From Pseudomonadota bacterium (GTDB lineage: Bacteria; Myxococcota_A; UBA9160; PR03), in NCBI GenBank assembly GCA_003576805.1, contig QEVM01000007.1, forward strand, positions 1 through 53,361: 53,361 nt of DNA, written 5' to 3'. Made by a program: the position numbers and the translations under genes. Under the pieces are notes generated by a model. It was not told the origin of the DNA. It saw nothing but the letters and a program-made list of their open reading frames with translations, and did no database searches. Below, piece after piece: positions 28,451 through 38,826 of the stretch (position 1 is the first letter of the stretch; every line of letters starts with the position of its first letter).

Positions 28451-28717
28451 TTACTGCCCGCCGCGCTGGACGTAGTTCTTGACGAACTCCTCGGCGTTCT
28501 CCTCGAGGACCTCGTCGATCTCGTCGATCAGGGCGTCCATCTCTTCTTTGAGCTCTTCGCCCTTCTTCGCGAGCTTCTGGCCCGGCTTCGCGCCGGTGCC
28601 GCCTTCTTCGCCTCCGCCGTCGCCACCCTTCTTCTGCTGCTGCTGGGACTCGGCAGCCGAGACCCAACGGAGCGGCTCGGCGGAAGACTGTCGAGGATGA
28701 TTCGTGTGGATCTTCAT
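28451..28717 (-). CDS. pup: Prokaryotic ubiquitin-like protein Pup
   Basis: An 88-residue Pup, longer than the 64 residues of the mycobacterial protein. The C-terminus reads VKNYVQRGGQ: the Gly-Gly-Gln end means Dop must deamidate the Gln to Glu before ligation. The C-terminal half (KLAKKGEELKEEMDALIDEI) is the acidic helix that binds the Mpa coiled coil. The extra N-terminal ~25 residues plus a QQQQKKGGDGGGEEGG linker are disordered-looking. The ATG at 28717 has a GGAGA site. Located between dop and prcB, the classical place. Confidence 0.97.
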   Translation of the reverse strand: MKIHTNHPRQSSAEPLRWVSAAESQQQQKKGGDGGGEEGGTGAKPGQKLAKKGEELKEEMDALIDEIDEVLEENAEEFVKNYVQRGGQ

Positions 28718-28754
28718 GGGGCATCTCCGCGAGCGACGCGCTCGCCGTCGCGAT

Positions 28755-30239
28755 CTACGTACGCAGGTTTCGAACCAAGTCGGCGGCCGTCGGCGAAGAC
28801 GCGAAGAGATCGTCGACGTGTCGCTTGGATCCCTTGAGCGGCTCCGCCATCAAGACCCGCTTGATGGGGTCGTCGCCGATGCCGAACGAAATCGAATCCC
28901 AGTTCACTCCGAACACTTCGGCGCCGTATCGCCTCAGACATCCGCCCCGGAAGTACGCGCGCGTGTCCTCGGGCGGAAAATGTACGGCGCGCTCGATCTC
29001 CTCGTCCGTCACGATGCGGCGCACGCGCCCCTGACGTTCGAGAACATAGTACAAGCCCTTGTCGGGACGCAGGTCGTGGTACTGCAGATCCAGCAGCTGG
29101 ACCTGCGGCGAGCCCCAGTCCAGCGACTTGCGATCCATGAAGCTCTCGATGAGCGCCTTCTTGATGACCCAGTCCACCTCGGTGCGAAGCTCCATGGGAT
29201 CGCGCTCGAGAGAGAGCAGCACGCGCTCCCACTCCGCGACGAGGTCCTTCACCTCGGGCGAGACGTCGCGCGCCGTGACGTATCGGTGCGCCATGTCGAG
29301 GTACTCCTGCTGGACCTGCACGGCGGTGCGGCGGCCGCCGCTCGCCATCTCGATCTCCTTGCGGCAGGAGGCGTCGTGCGAGACGTCCTTGATCGATCGA
29401 ACGGGGTCGCGCATCGCGACGTCCCGGTCGATGGCGCCGTCCTCGATCATCGCGAGCACGAGCGCCGTCACGCCGTTGCGCAGCCAGATCGTGAACTCGC
29501 TCATGTTCGCGTCGCCCACGATCACGTGCAGGCGGCGATACTTCTCGCGGTCGGCGTGCGGCTCGTCGCGGGTGTTGATGATCGGCCGCTTCACCATCGT
29601 GTCGAGCGCGACTTCGGTCTCGAAGAAGTCGGCGCGCTGCGAGAGCTGGTAGTCGCAGGGATGGCCGCGGTTCTCGGAACCGACCTTTCCGGCGCCCGAA
29701 TACACCTGACGCGTCACGAAGAACGGCATCAGGTGCTCGACGATCTGCTTGAAGGACGTCCGGCGGTCCATCAAGTAGTTCTCGTGGCTCCCGTACGAGT
29801 TGCCCTTGCGGTCGCTGTTGTTCTTGTAGAGCAGCATCTGGGTGCCGGGCGGCAGCACCCGATTCGCGTCGCGACGGCTCTGCTCGACGATGCGCTCGCC
29901 GGCCTTCTCGTGGATCACCAACTCGCGGGCGTTCGTGACCTCCGGGCAGGAATACTCGGGGTGCGCGTGGTCGACGTAGTAACGCGCGCCGTTCGCGAGC
30001 GTCTTGTTGCGCGCGATGTTCTCCTGCTGATTCGGGGTGTACTTCTCCCCCTCGACCTGGAACCCGCGCGCGTCGGCCAGCGGGTTCTCCTGGTCGTAGT
30101 CCCAGAGGATCTGCGCAGTCGAATCCTCCCGGTACGAATTGACCAGGAGCACGCAGCTCGAGATGGGATCGAAGTCACGGTCGTTCTTGACGGTGATCCC
30201 ATACTCGATCTCCGTTCCCATCACCTTGGGAATGGCCAT
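28755..30239 (-). CDS. dop: Deamidase/depupylase Dop
   Basis: A 494-residue homologue of PafA. The opening KVMGTEIEYGITVKND is diagnostic of Dop. The Dop-loop insertion is present (about residues 38-78, DYDQENPLADARGF and following). The catalytic Asp is in NGARYYVDHAHPEYSCPE (about residue 90). Dop turns the Pup C-terminal Gln into Glu and removes Pup from substrates. It lies 27 bases after mpa and 37 before pup in the same operon. Confidence 0.97.
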   Translation of the reverse strand: MAIPKVMGTEIEYGITVKNDRDFDPISSCVLLVNSYREDSTAQILWDYDQENPLADARGFQVEGEKYTPNQQENIARNKTLANGARYYVDHAHPEYSCPEVTNARELVIHEKAGERIVEQSRRDANRVLPPGTQMLLYKNNSDRKGNSYGSHENYLMDRRTSFKQIVEHLMPFFVTRQVYSGAGKVGSENRGHPCDYQLSQRADFFETEVALDTMVKRPIINTRDEPHADREKYRRLHVIVGDANMSEFTIWLRNGVTALVLAMIEDGAIDRDVAMRDPVRSIKDVSHDASCRKEIEMASGGRRTAVQVQQEYLDMAHRYVTARDVSPEVKDLVAEWERVLLSLERDPMELRTEVDWVIKKALIESFMDRKSLDWGSPQVQLLDLQYHDLRPDKGLYYVLERQGRVRRIVTDEEIERAVHFPPEDTRAYFRGGCLRRYGAEVFGVNWDSISFGIGDDPIKRVLMAEPLKGSKRHVDDLFASSPTAADLVRNLRT

Positions 30240-30266
30240 CTCGACCTCGTCCGCACTTCGTCTCCG

Positions 30267-32105
30267 CTACAGATACTGACCGGACCGGATGTCTTCGATC
30301 GACCGCCCCTCGTTGCGGTTGATCCCGGTGATCAGCGTGCGGACGTTGATGATGCGCTCGCCCTTTCGACCGGAGATGCGGGCCCAGTCGTCGGGGTTGG
30401 TGGTGTTCGGGAGATCCTCGTTCTCCTTGAACTCCTCTCGCACGGCGTCGATGAGATCGTCGAGCCGGATGCCGCGCTCGTTCTCCTCGATCAGGCGCTT
30501 CACGGCCTTCTTCTTGGCGCGGTCCACGATGTTCTGGATCATGGCGCCGCTCGCGAAATCCTTGAAATAGAAGATCTCGCGCTCGCCCTTGGCGTAGGTG
30601 ACCTCGAGGAACTTGTTCTCCTCGGTGGTCGCGTACATGTTCTCGATCGTGTCCGCCACGAGGCCGTCGACGATCTTCTGCGGATCGCTGCCGTAGCGCT
30701 GCTCCGCCATCCGGTGGAACGGCAGCTCCGGCTTCAGGTACTTCGTGAAGATCTCGTGCGCCGAACGCGCGTCCGGCCGGCTGACCTTGACCTTGAGATC
30801 CAAGCGGCCCGGGCGCAGCACGGCGGGATCGATCAGGTCCTGCCGGTTGCTGGCGCCGATCACGATCACGTTCTTCAGCGACTCGACGCCGTCGATCTCG
30901 GACAGGAACTGCGCGACGACGGTCGCCTCCATGTCCGAGGAGATCCCCGAGCCACGCATCCGGAACAGCGAGTCCATCTCGTCGAAGAAGATCACGACCG
31001 GCACGTCCTCGCTCGCCTTCTCCCGCGCCTTGCGGAAGACCTCGCGGATCTTGTGCTCGGTTTCGCCGACGTACTTGTTGAGGAGCTCGGGGCCCTTCAC
31101 GTTGAGGAAGTACGCGGTCGTCTGGCGACCGGTTCGCTTCTCGACGCTCTTGGCCAGACTGTTCGCGACGGCCTTCGCGATCAGCGTCTTGCCGCAGCCG
31201 GGCGGACCGTAGAGAAGGATGCCCTTCGGCGGCTTGAGCTGATGCTCCTGGAAGATCTCCTGGTGGAGATACGGCAGCTCCACCGCGTCGCGAAGGATGC
31301 CGATCTGCTCGTCGAGACCGCCGATGCGGTCGTAGGTGATGTCCGGGATCTCCTCGAGCATCACCTCCTCGACTGCCGATTTCGGCATCTTCTCGAAGGC
31401 GTACTGCGTGCGCGGGTCCACCATGACGTGGTCACCCGCCTTGAGCGGCTCGCGCCGCAGCGGATCCGCCAGGGTCACGACGCGCTCGTCGTCGGTGTGG
31501 CCGAGCACGATCGCGCGGCCGTCGCCGAGCAGTTCGATCACCGAAGCGATCTCGCCGCGGCTGACGAAGCCGGACGGTTCGATCACGTTGAATGCCTCGT
31601 TGAGGACGACGAGCTGGCCCTCTTCGAATCCGCTGGCGTCGATCTTCGGATGCACGTTGACGCGCATCGCGCGTCCGTCCACGACGATCTCCGCGGTGCC
31701 GTCCTTGTTGGAGCGCGTGAAGACGCCGTAGCTGTTCGGCGGCGCGCACAGCTTGTCGACCTCCTCCTTGAGGAGCTCGATCTGCTGCTTCGCTTCCTGG
31801 AGCGTATGCACCAGCTTCTCGTTCTGCCGCTCGGCATCCGAGAGCTGCTGACGCAGCACGTGATAGCGGCGACGCGCTGCGTCGTACTCGGCCAGCACGC
31901 GTTCGAGGCGACGGCGGAACTCCGTCGAGTCGCTTCCGAAGAAACGGAGCGCGTCCTGTAGATCGTCCACGGGATCGCTCGTCGAGACGGGATCGCGTTC
32001 GGGATCGTCGCCGCCCGAGCGCGGCCCCGACGCCGAGATGCGTCGCATCACGTCGCGGACGAATCCCTTCTTACCCGAGCTGCCGGCGTCGTCGAACTCG
32101 CTCAT
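30267..32105 (-). CDS. mpa: Proteasome-activating AAA ATPase Mpa/ARC
   Basis: A 612-residue AAA protein that recognises pupylated proteins, unfolds them and feeds the 20S core. Order: acidic N-terminus; coiled coil (about 45-125) that binds Pup; double OB domain (about 125-255); AAA module with Walker A GPPGCGKT (about 298-305), Walker B VIFFDEMDS (about 369) and the second region of homology (VLRPGRLDLKV); and a C-terminal GQYL. The penultimate Tyr docks into the proteasome alpha ring. The ATG at 32105 is chosen because upstream sequence loses family similarity. It is the first gene of the Pup operon. Confidence 0.97.
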   Translation of the reverse strand: MSEFDDAGSSGKKGFVRDVMRRISASGPRSGGDDPERDPVSTSDPVDDLQDALRFFGSDSTEFRRRLERVLAEYDAARRRYHVLRQQLSDAERQNEKLVHTLQEAKQQIELLKEEVDKLCAPPNSYGVFTRSNKDGTAEIVVDGRAMRVNVHPKIDASGFEEGQLVVLNEAFNVIEPSGFVSRGEIASVIELLGDGRAIVLGHTDDERVVTLADPLRREPLKAGDHVMVDPRTQYAFEKMPKSAVEEVMLEEIPDITYDRIGGLDEQIGILRDAVELPYLHQEIFQEHQLKPPKGILLYGPPGCGKTLIAKAVANSLAKSVEKRTGRQTTAYFLNVKGPELLNKYVGETEHKIREVFRKAREKASEDVPVVIFFDEMDSLFRMRGSGISSDMEATVVAQFLSEIDGVESLKNVIVIGASNRQDLIDPAVLRPGRLDLKVKVSRPDARSAHEIFTKYLKPELPFHRMAEQRYGSDPQKIVDGLVADTIENMYATTEENKFLEVTYAKGEREIFYFKDFASGAMIQNIVDRAKKKAVKRLIEENERGIRLDDLIDAVREEFKENEDLPNTTNPDDWARISGRKGERIINVRTLITGINRNEGRSIEDIRSGQYL

Positions 32106-32423
32106 CGCGTCCCTTCTCCGTACGACGGATCCTTCGCATCGAGGGATCCACTGCAGATCGAGAGTGCAAGGCGTATGCCGCGGGCGGCACCACGACGGGT
32201 CGACGCGCTTCGGATCCGCCACTCCCCCGCGACACACCCAACGACACGAGCGACGCGGGTCGCGCGAACCGAAATCGCGCCGCCGAAACCACTCCCAGCG
32301 CGGCACGTTGCCGCGGCGAGCGCTGTGGGGTGCGTGCGCCTAGGCCGGGGCCTGGTTCCCCGTGGAATCGATACGCCAGCGCCATGGCCCTGCTTCGGGG
32401 GTCGAGGCTGCATCCACCACTTT

Positions 32424-32455
32424 GCCGAAGGGTGAAAAACCCTTGTAATTTCGGC
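32424..32455. other. Bulged stem-loop at the start of the mpa leader
   Basis: GCCG pairs with CGGC and AAGGGT with ACCCTT around a GAAAA loop, with a one-sided bulge (32445-32451). On the plus strand it is followed by five Ts (32457-32461), so it could terminate a plus-strand transcript. On the minus strand it falls in the first ~40 bases of the mpa leader. Confidence 0.5.
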
Positions 32456-32471
32456 CTTTTTGGGCGTTTCG

Positions 32472-32499
32472 AGCATATCAGAGCACCCTTCCCTGTCAA
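32472..32499 (-). promoter_or_regulatory. Sigma-70-type promoter for the Pup-proteasome operon
   Basis: On the minus strand, a perfect -35 TTGACA (32494-32499), a 16-base spacer and -10 TATGCT (32472-32477). The surrounding patch is unusually AT-rich for this genome. Transcription would start near 32465 and run through mpa. Confidence 0.65.
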
Positions 32500-32828
32500 C
32501 CAATCCCACGGGGAGAGAGGTCACCCCCGCGGGCTTCCCGCCACGCCGGACTTCCAATGTACTCGCTCGCGCCCTCGGGTTCCGACGCGGACCGCCGCGA
32601 TCCGCGAGAGCAGTGGCCGGGCGTCGAACCGCCATGGTCGAGCCGATCGGACGAAATCGCACACGACTTGCGTTCAATCTGCCGCCTGCGGAGGCGACCG
32701 AGGTTGGAACGCTGGTGATTTTGACGGCAGCGTCGGCGCACCGTCGCTCGCAGCATCCCCGCAGCACTTTGCGCGCGGCCCCGACCGTGGTGACGCGAAG
32801 TGCCGCGCAGGGACAAAGTTCGACCGCC

Positions 32829-33521
32829 TCACGGCGCCGGCGCGACATCGATCACCCGAATGCCGTCGGCGGCCTCGTAACGAAAAAGCTTCGGATCCGG
32901 GCCGGTGTTCTCGCGCAGCTCGTCGAAGCGGACGTTCGTGCGATTGCCGAACAGATCGACCACCGTCGTCTCGCGGACCTTCGCGGAAGCGGCGTCCACG
33001 TGGAGATCGATGCGCTCGTACTGCGCGTCGCGCTTGGGCGACAGCTCGAGCACGACCGTCGGCTCTCCGCAGGCCTTCGCGCGAACCGAGAACTCTTCCG
33101 TGAGCTTTCCTTCGCCGAGCAGAAACTGGACGCCCGCCGCGGATAGCTGGCCCGGACCGAAGGGGAGCCGTTGCACCTCGCGCGCGCGCTCGTCGTGGAT
33201 CCACAGCGTCTCGCCGTCGCTCACCACGAGGCCGGGCTCCGGCGCTTCGTACACCCAGCGCATCTTTCCCGGCTTCGCGAAGAGCGCTTCGCCGCGCGCC
33301 TCGAGCGCGCCCGAGGGCGCGGCGCCCAGCGATGCTCGCTCGGTGCGCTGCTCGAAGCGTCCGCGCAAGTCCCGCACGCCCTCGTAGCGGCGCTGCACCC
33401 GCGCAGCGAGCTCGGCCGCGCATGCGCCGTCCTGCGCCCTCGCGGGCGGTGCTCCGACCAGCGACCCGAGCAGCCCGGCTCCGAGCGCAATGCGACGAGC
33501 CTTGCGAACGCGCGCGCTCAT
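32829..33521 (-). CDS. lolA: Outer-membrane lipoprotein carrier LolA
   Basis: A 230-residue periplasmic chaperone that carries lipoproteins from the LolCDE complex to the outer membrane. The signal peptide covers about 1-29 (ending PARA). LolA features: LRGRFEQRTERASLG, SGALEARGEALFAKPGKMRWVYEAPEPGLVVSDGETLW, and later FGNRTNVRFDEL. It follows ftsK in the same direction with a 28-base gap, the widespread ftsK-lolA pair. Its presence argues for an outer membrane. Confidence 0.92.
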   Translation of the reverse strand: MSARVRKARRIALGAGLLGSLVGAPPARAQDGACAAELAARVQRRYEGVRDLRGRFEQRTERASLGAAPSGALEARGEALFAKPGKMRWVYEAPEPGLVVSDGETLWIHDERAREVQRLPFGPGQLSAAGVQFLLGEGKLTEEFSVRAKACGEPTVVLELSPKRDAQYERIDLHVDAASAKVRETTVVDLFGNRTNVRFDELRENTGPDPKLFRYEAADGIRVIDVAPAP

Positions 33522-33549
33522 GCGTCGTTCCGACGCGGCGGCGGCGCGA

Positions 33550-36030
<2,481 letters not shown>

Positions 36031-36203
36031 GAGGACACCTCGGACCGGGCCACCGCGCGCGCACACGAATCCGATCTCCCGCGGCGGCTGCCACGAGCTC
36101 GGCGGCAAACGCGCGGAACGCGTCCATCGGACGCGGTCGAACGAGATGTGTGCGAGCGAGAAAGCCCACGTCCCTCACCCCCCGGTGGGACGGGAATGGG
36201 CCG

Positions 36204-36233
36204 AGAGTACCGGCCGCCGCGACGACGCGTCAA
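36204..36233 (-). promoter_or_regulatory. Candidate ftsK promoter
   Basis: On the minus strand, TTGACG (36228-36233, overlapping the plsC stop), an 18-base spacer and TACTCT (36204-36209). The -10 is weak, so this is tentative. Confidence 0.35.
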
Positions 36234-36994
36234 GCGGACTGCGAAGTCGCTACTGCGGGATCGGGCTCGATCACGATCTCGCGCTGGAACGCCGCGTCGT
36301 AGCCCTGCGCGATGGATTCGCGCACGCGTGCAGCGAGCTGCTTGCGCTGCTCGATCGCCAGGCCGCGCGTCGGGATCGGCTTGCCGTACGCGATCTTCAC
36401 GGTGCCGGGATGGATGCGCAGCTCGCCCTTCGGCGTGATGCGCTGACTCCCGGAGACCGTCACGGGCACGATGGGAACCTGCGCTTCGAGCGCGAGATGG
36501 AACGGGCCGCTCTTGAAGTGCCGCAGATGCCCGTCGGGGCTGCGTGTGCCTTCGGGAAATACGATCACCGTCGTCCCGGCGCGGATCCGCTCGGCCGCCC
36601 GCTGCAAGCTCGCGACCGCCTTCGCCCGATCACCGCGGTCGATGATGATGTGTCCGCTCGCGACCAGGACCTGCCCGAAGATGGGAACGCGCGTCAGCTC
36701 GCGTTTGGCGACGAAGCGCCAGTTCACGCTCTCCGGGAGCGTCAGCACGATCGCCGCGATGTCGCAGAGACTCTGGTGGTTCGACATCAAGATCACGGGA
36801 GCGTGCGTCGGCACGTTCTCGATGCCCTGCAGCTCGATCCGCACGCCGAAGCTTCGAACGATCCAGCGGATCCAGACGCGCCCGAGCCGCAACATCGTTC
36901 TACCGCCGTCGAAGAAGCTCGCGACGATGATGGGCGGCCCGATCAGCAGCGTGTAGATCGAGATCAGGAAGAGCTGGATGAAGGTCTTGACCAC
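36230..36994 (-). CDS. plsC: 1-acyl-sn-glycerol-3-phosphate acyltransferase
   Basis: A 254-residue acyltransferase with an N-terminal membrane helix (about 5-27). The four acyltransferase blocks are visible: NHQSLCD (72-78, the usual NHxSxxD), VAKREL, FPEGTRS (146-152) and VPIVPVTVSG. It makes phosphatidic acid from lysophosphatidic acid at the inner membrane. The start is GTG 36994; the divergent gene is ssb. Confidence 0.92.
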   Translation of the reverse strand: MVKTFIQLFLISIYTLLIGPPIIVASFFDGGRTMLRLGRVWIRWIVRSFGVRIELQGIENVPTHAPVILMSNHQSLCDIAAIVLTLPESVNWRFVAKRELTRVPIFGQVLVASGHIIIDRGDRAKAVASLQRAAERIRAGTTVIVFPEGTRSPDGHLRHFKSGPFHLALEAQVPIVPVTVSGSQRITPKGELRIHPGTVKIAYGKPIPTRGLAIEQRKQLAARVRESIAQGYDAAFQREIVIEPDPAVATSQSA

Positions 36995-37034
36995 GGGCTC
37001 ACCTCGCGTGGTCGATGCGTGCGATGGCGCGCCG

Positions 37035-37064
37035 ATGCTAGGGACGGGCGACGAATCGTGTCAA
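37035..37064 (-). promoter_or_regulatory. plsC promoter
   Basis: On the minus strand, TTGACA (37059-37064), an 18-base spacer and TAGCAT (37035-37040), 41 bases before the plsC start. It lies close beside the divergent ssb promoter. Confidence 0.55.
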
Positions 37065-37077
37065 CGCGTTCTCGTGC

Positions 37078-37106
37078 TTGACGCGACTCCCCGTCGCAGG
37101 GATGAT
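37078..37106 (+). promoter_or_regulatory. ssb promoter
   Basis: TTGACG (37078-37083), a 17-base spacer and GATGAT (37101-37106), 35 bases before the ssb start. The two divergent -35 elements are only 13 bases apart. Confidence 0.5.
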
Positions 37107-37141
37107 GGCGTCACACCCCTTTCGACGGAGATCCCCCTTCG

Positions 37142-37570
37142 ATGGCGAGCGTCAACAAAGTCATCCTGATCGGCAACCTCGGACGCGACCCGGAGCTCCG
37201 GTATACGAAGAACGGGCAAGCCGTCGCCAACTTCAGTCTCGCGACGACCGACTCGTACAACAGCCGCGAAGGACAGCGCGAAGAGCGCACCGAGTGGCAC
37301 CGCATCGTGGCGTGGGCGAAGACCGCGGAGCTCTGCGCGCAATATCTGGCGAAGGGGCGCAGCGTCTACATCGAGGGCCAGCTCCGCACGCGCGAGTGGG
37401 AAGACAAGGACGGGAACAAGCGCCAGACCACCGAGGTCCACGCGCAGACGGTCCAGTTCCTCGGACCGCGCGGACAGGGCGGCAGCGGTGGCGGCAGCGG
37501 ACAGCGCGCTGCGGAGAGCTCGGCGAGCGCGCCCGACGCACCTCCGGCGGACGAAGACATCCCGTTCTAG
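37142..37570 (+). CDS. ssb: Single-stranded DNA-binding protein
   Basis: A 142-residue SSB. The OB fold spans about 1-105 ([65 protein letters not shown]), followed by a Gly/Ser/Ala-rich linker and the acidic tip DEDIPF that docks replication and repair partners. The ATG at 37142 follows a GGAG site. It is convergent with the PilZ gene. Confidence 0.96.
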   Translation: MASVNKVILIGNLGRDPELRYTKNGQAVANFSLATTDSYNSREGQREERTEWHRIVAWAKTAELCAQYLAKGRSVYIEGQLRTREWEDKDGNKRQTTEVHAQTVQFLGPRGQGGSGGGSGQRAAESSASAPDAPPADEDIPF

Positions 37571-37594
37571 CTGGGAGTCTTCCGTCGGGGCCGT

Positions 37595-38005
37595 CTACCT
37601 CCCCTTCAAGCCTCGAACGATCTCGTCGATGCGCTCGCGGGCGTCGGGTCCGAGGTGCTCGAACTCGACGCCCATCCCGGCCGGCTCGTCACCCCCGGGC
37701 GGTTGCACGCGGACCACGCGACCGCGCGCCTGCACGGGTACGTCGCTGCCGGGAAGCTTGAACTGGAGGGTGACCCGGGTGTCCGTGGGCGGCGGCGTCT
37801 CGGTCTCGATGAAGAGACCTCCCTCGTTGATGTTTCGGGTGAACTCGGAGAAGAGCGCGTCGATGGTCGAGTAGGACACCCGAACCACCAGGGGTGCGCG
37901 CGCCGAGCGACGGCGCTCCACCTCCGCCTGGTACTCCCGGCCCTGCTCCCGCGCGACTCGTTCTACCGGCTCGGCCATCCTGATCCTCCCGGCCATCCCG
38001 CTCAT
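37595..38005 (-). CDS. PilZ-domain protein
   Basis: A 136-residue single-domain protein. The c-di-GMP-binding pattern is recognisable: an RR-rich stretch (EVERRRSARAP, about 29-39) and a SEFTRNINEGGLFIET segment corresponding to the DxSxxG turn, with Asn in place of Asp and Glu in place of Ser. The rest forms beta strands. This deltaproteobacterial PilZ type often works in motility or signalling; binding of c-di-GMP is not assured. The start ATG 38005 overlaps the radC stop (ATGA); ATGs at 37996 and 37978 are alternatives. Confidence 0.8.
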   Translation of the reverse strand: MSGMAGRIRMAEPVERVAREQGREYQAEVERRRSARAPLVVRVSYSTIDALFSEFTRNINEGGLFIETETPPPTDTRVTLQFKLPGSDVPVQARGRVVRVQPPGGDEPAGMGVEFEHLGPDARERIDEIVRGLKGR

Positions 38006-38784
38006 CGACCGTACCCGCGGGCACCCTTAGTTGGGACCGTCGGCACGTCGGAGGCCGCGTCCCGCCGGGGGATACCGCCCAGCTCACATAGGCTGGCCCA
38101 ACCCCGTTCGGCGACCACGACGTGGTCCAGAACCGGGATCCCGACCAGCGCGCCGGCGTCGGCGAGGCGCACGGTGATCTCACGATCCTCGGTGCTCGGC
38201 GTCGGATCGCCGCTCGGGTGGTTGTGCACGAGCACGACCGCCGCCGCCGCCTCGCGGAGCGCCGGGCGGAACACCTCGCGCGGATGGACGAGGCTCGCGG
38301 TGAGTGTGCCTTGCGAGATCACGACCTCGCGCACCATCCGATGGCGCCCGTCGAGCAGCAGCACGAAGAAGCGCTCGTGCCGCGCCTGCCGAACGCGGGC
38401 GTGGAAGTGGCGGAACACGTCCGCCGGGCCGCGCACCGGATCTCCCGCGCGCAGGCGCGTCGACGCCAGCCGGCGACCCAGCTCGAGCGCGGCGACCAAA
38501 GACGCGCTCTTCGCCGCTCCGATGCCGGGCGCGCGAGCCAGCTCGCCGCTCTCGACCGCCGCCAGCCCCGCGAGCCCGCCGTGTTGTTGCAGCAGCGAGC
38601 CGGCGAGCGCGTGTGCGTCGCATCCCGCCGCGCCGGTTCGCAGCAGCAATGCGACGAGCTCGGCATCCGCGAGCGCCTCGGCTCCGAGCGCCGTCAAGCG
38701 CTCGCGCGGTCCGTCGATCGCACCGTGCTTCGGCGCGCGCGGCACGGTGACCGCGCGCCGCGGCGCGCGTTCCGTCCGTTCCAT
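38002..38784 (-). CDS. radC: RadC/JAB-domain protein
   Basis: A 260-residue protein: an N-terminal helix-hairpin-helix region (GRAPGIGAAKSAS-like, about 88-100) and a C-terminal JAB metalloprotease-type domain with the zinc-binding HNHPSGDPTPSTED signature. Once thought to act in DNA repair; its actual activity is unsettled. It sits 42 bases after the unknown secreted protein and overlaps the PilZ gene. Confidence 0.9.
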   Translation of the reverse strand: MERTERAPRRAVTVPRAPKHGAIDGPRERLTALGAEALADAELVALLLRTGAAGCDAHALAGSLLQQHGGLAGLAAVESGELARAPGIGAAKSASLVAALELGRRLASTRLRAGDPVRGPADVFRHFHARVRQARHERFFVLLLDGRHRMVREVVISQGTLTASLVHPREVFRPALREAAAAVVLVHNHPSGDPTPSTEDREITVRLADAGALVGIPVLDHVVVAERGWASLCELGGIPRRDAASDVPTVPTKGARGYGR

Positions 38785-38826
38785 CGCAGATCTCCGCGGG
38801 ACCGATCAGGGTGAGTGCGGACGCGC

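Larger units (their letters stand above)
32106..32828. other. Long intergenic region and leader upstream of mpa
   Basis: About 720 bases without a convincing gene, between lolA and mpa. A promoter at 32472-32499 reads toward mpa and would give a leader of about 360 bases. The leader contains a bulged hairpin just after the likely start (32424-32455) and smaller GC hairpins, such as GCGGCA-CGT-TGCCGC near 32300. The part beyond 32500 contains only GC-rich sequence and weak inverted repeats after the lolA stop. Open frames here have no family-like composition. Confidence 0.6.

Noticed and set aside
25487..30239. Two PafA-like genes as a recent duplication
   Set aside because: One has the Dop loop and Dop opening, the other the PafA opening and active-site context. 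They are the normal ancient paralogues, not a new duplication.
28704..31961. A very long open frame on the plus strand, antisense to dop and mpa
   Set aside because: Its composition is a mirror of the conserved dop and mpa codons, with no domain signature. High GC keeps antisense frames open.
32300..32460. Possible structural RNA (6S, SRP, tmRNA or tRNA-like) in the mpa leader
   Set aside because: Hairpins are present, but none of the conserved cores (SRP GGAAGGAAGCAGCC-type loop, tRNA T-loop with anticodon arm, RNase P core) could be found.
32071..32499. Possible 142-residue gene in the mpa leader (minus strand)
   Set aside because: The composition is Arg/Ala/Pro noise, it lacks a ribosome site and it overlaps the mpa start.
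36169..36192. Hairpin CGTCCC / GGGACG after plsC as a terminator
   Set aside because: It has only a 6-bp stem without a T-run and would lie in the proposed ftsK leader. The evidence is too weak to call.
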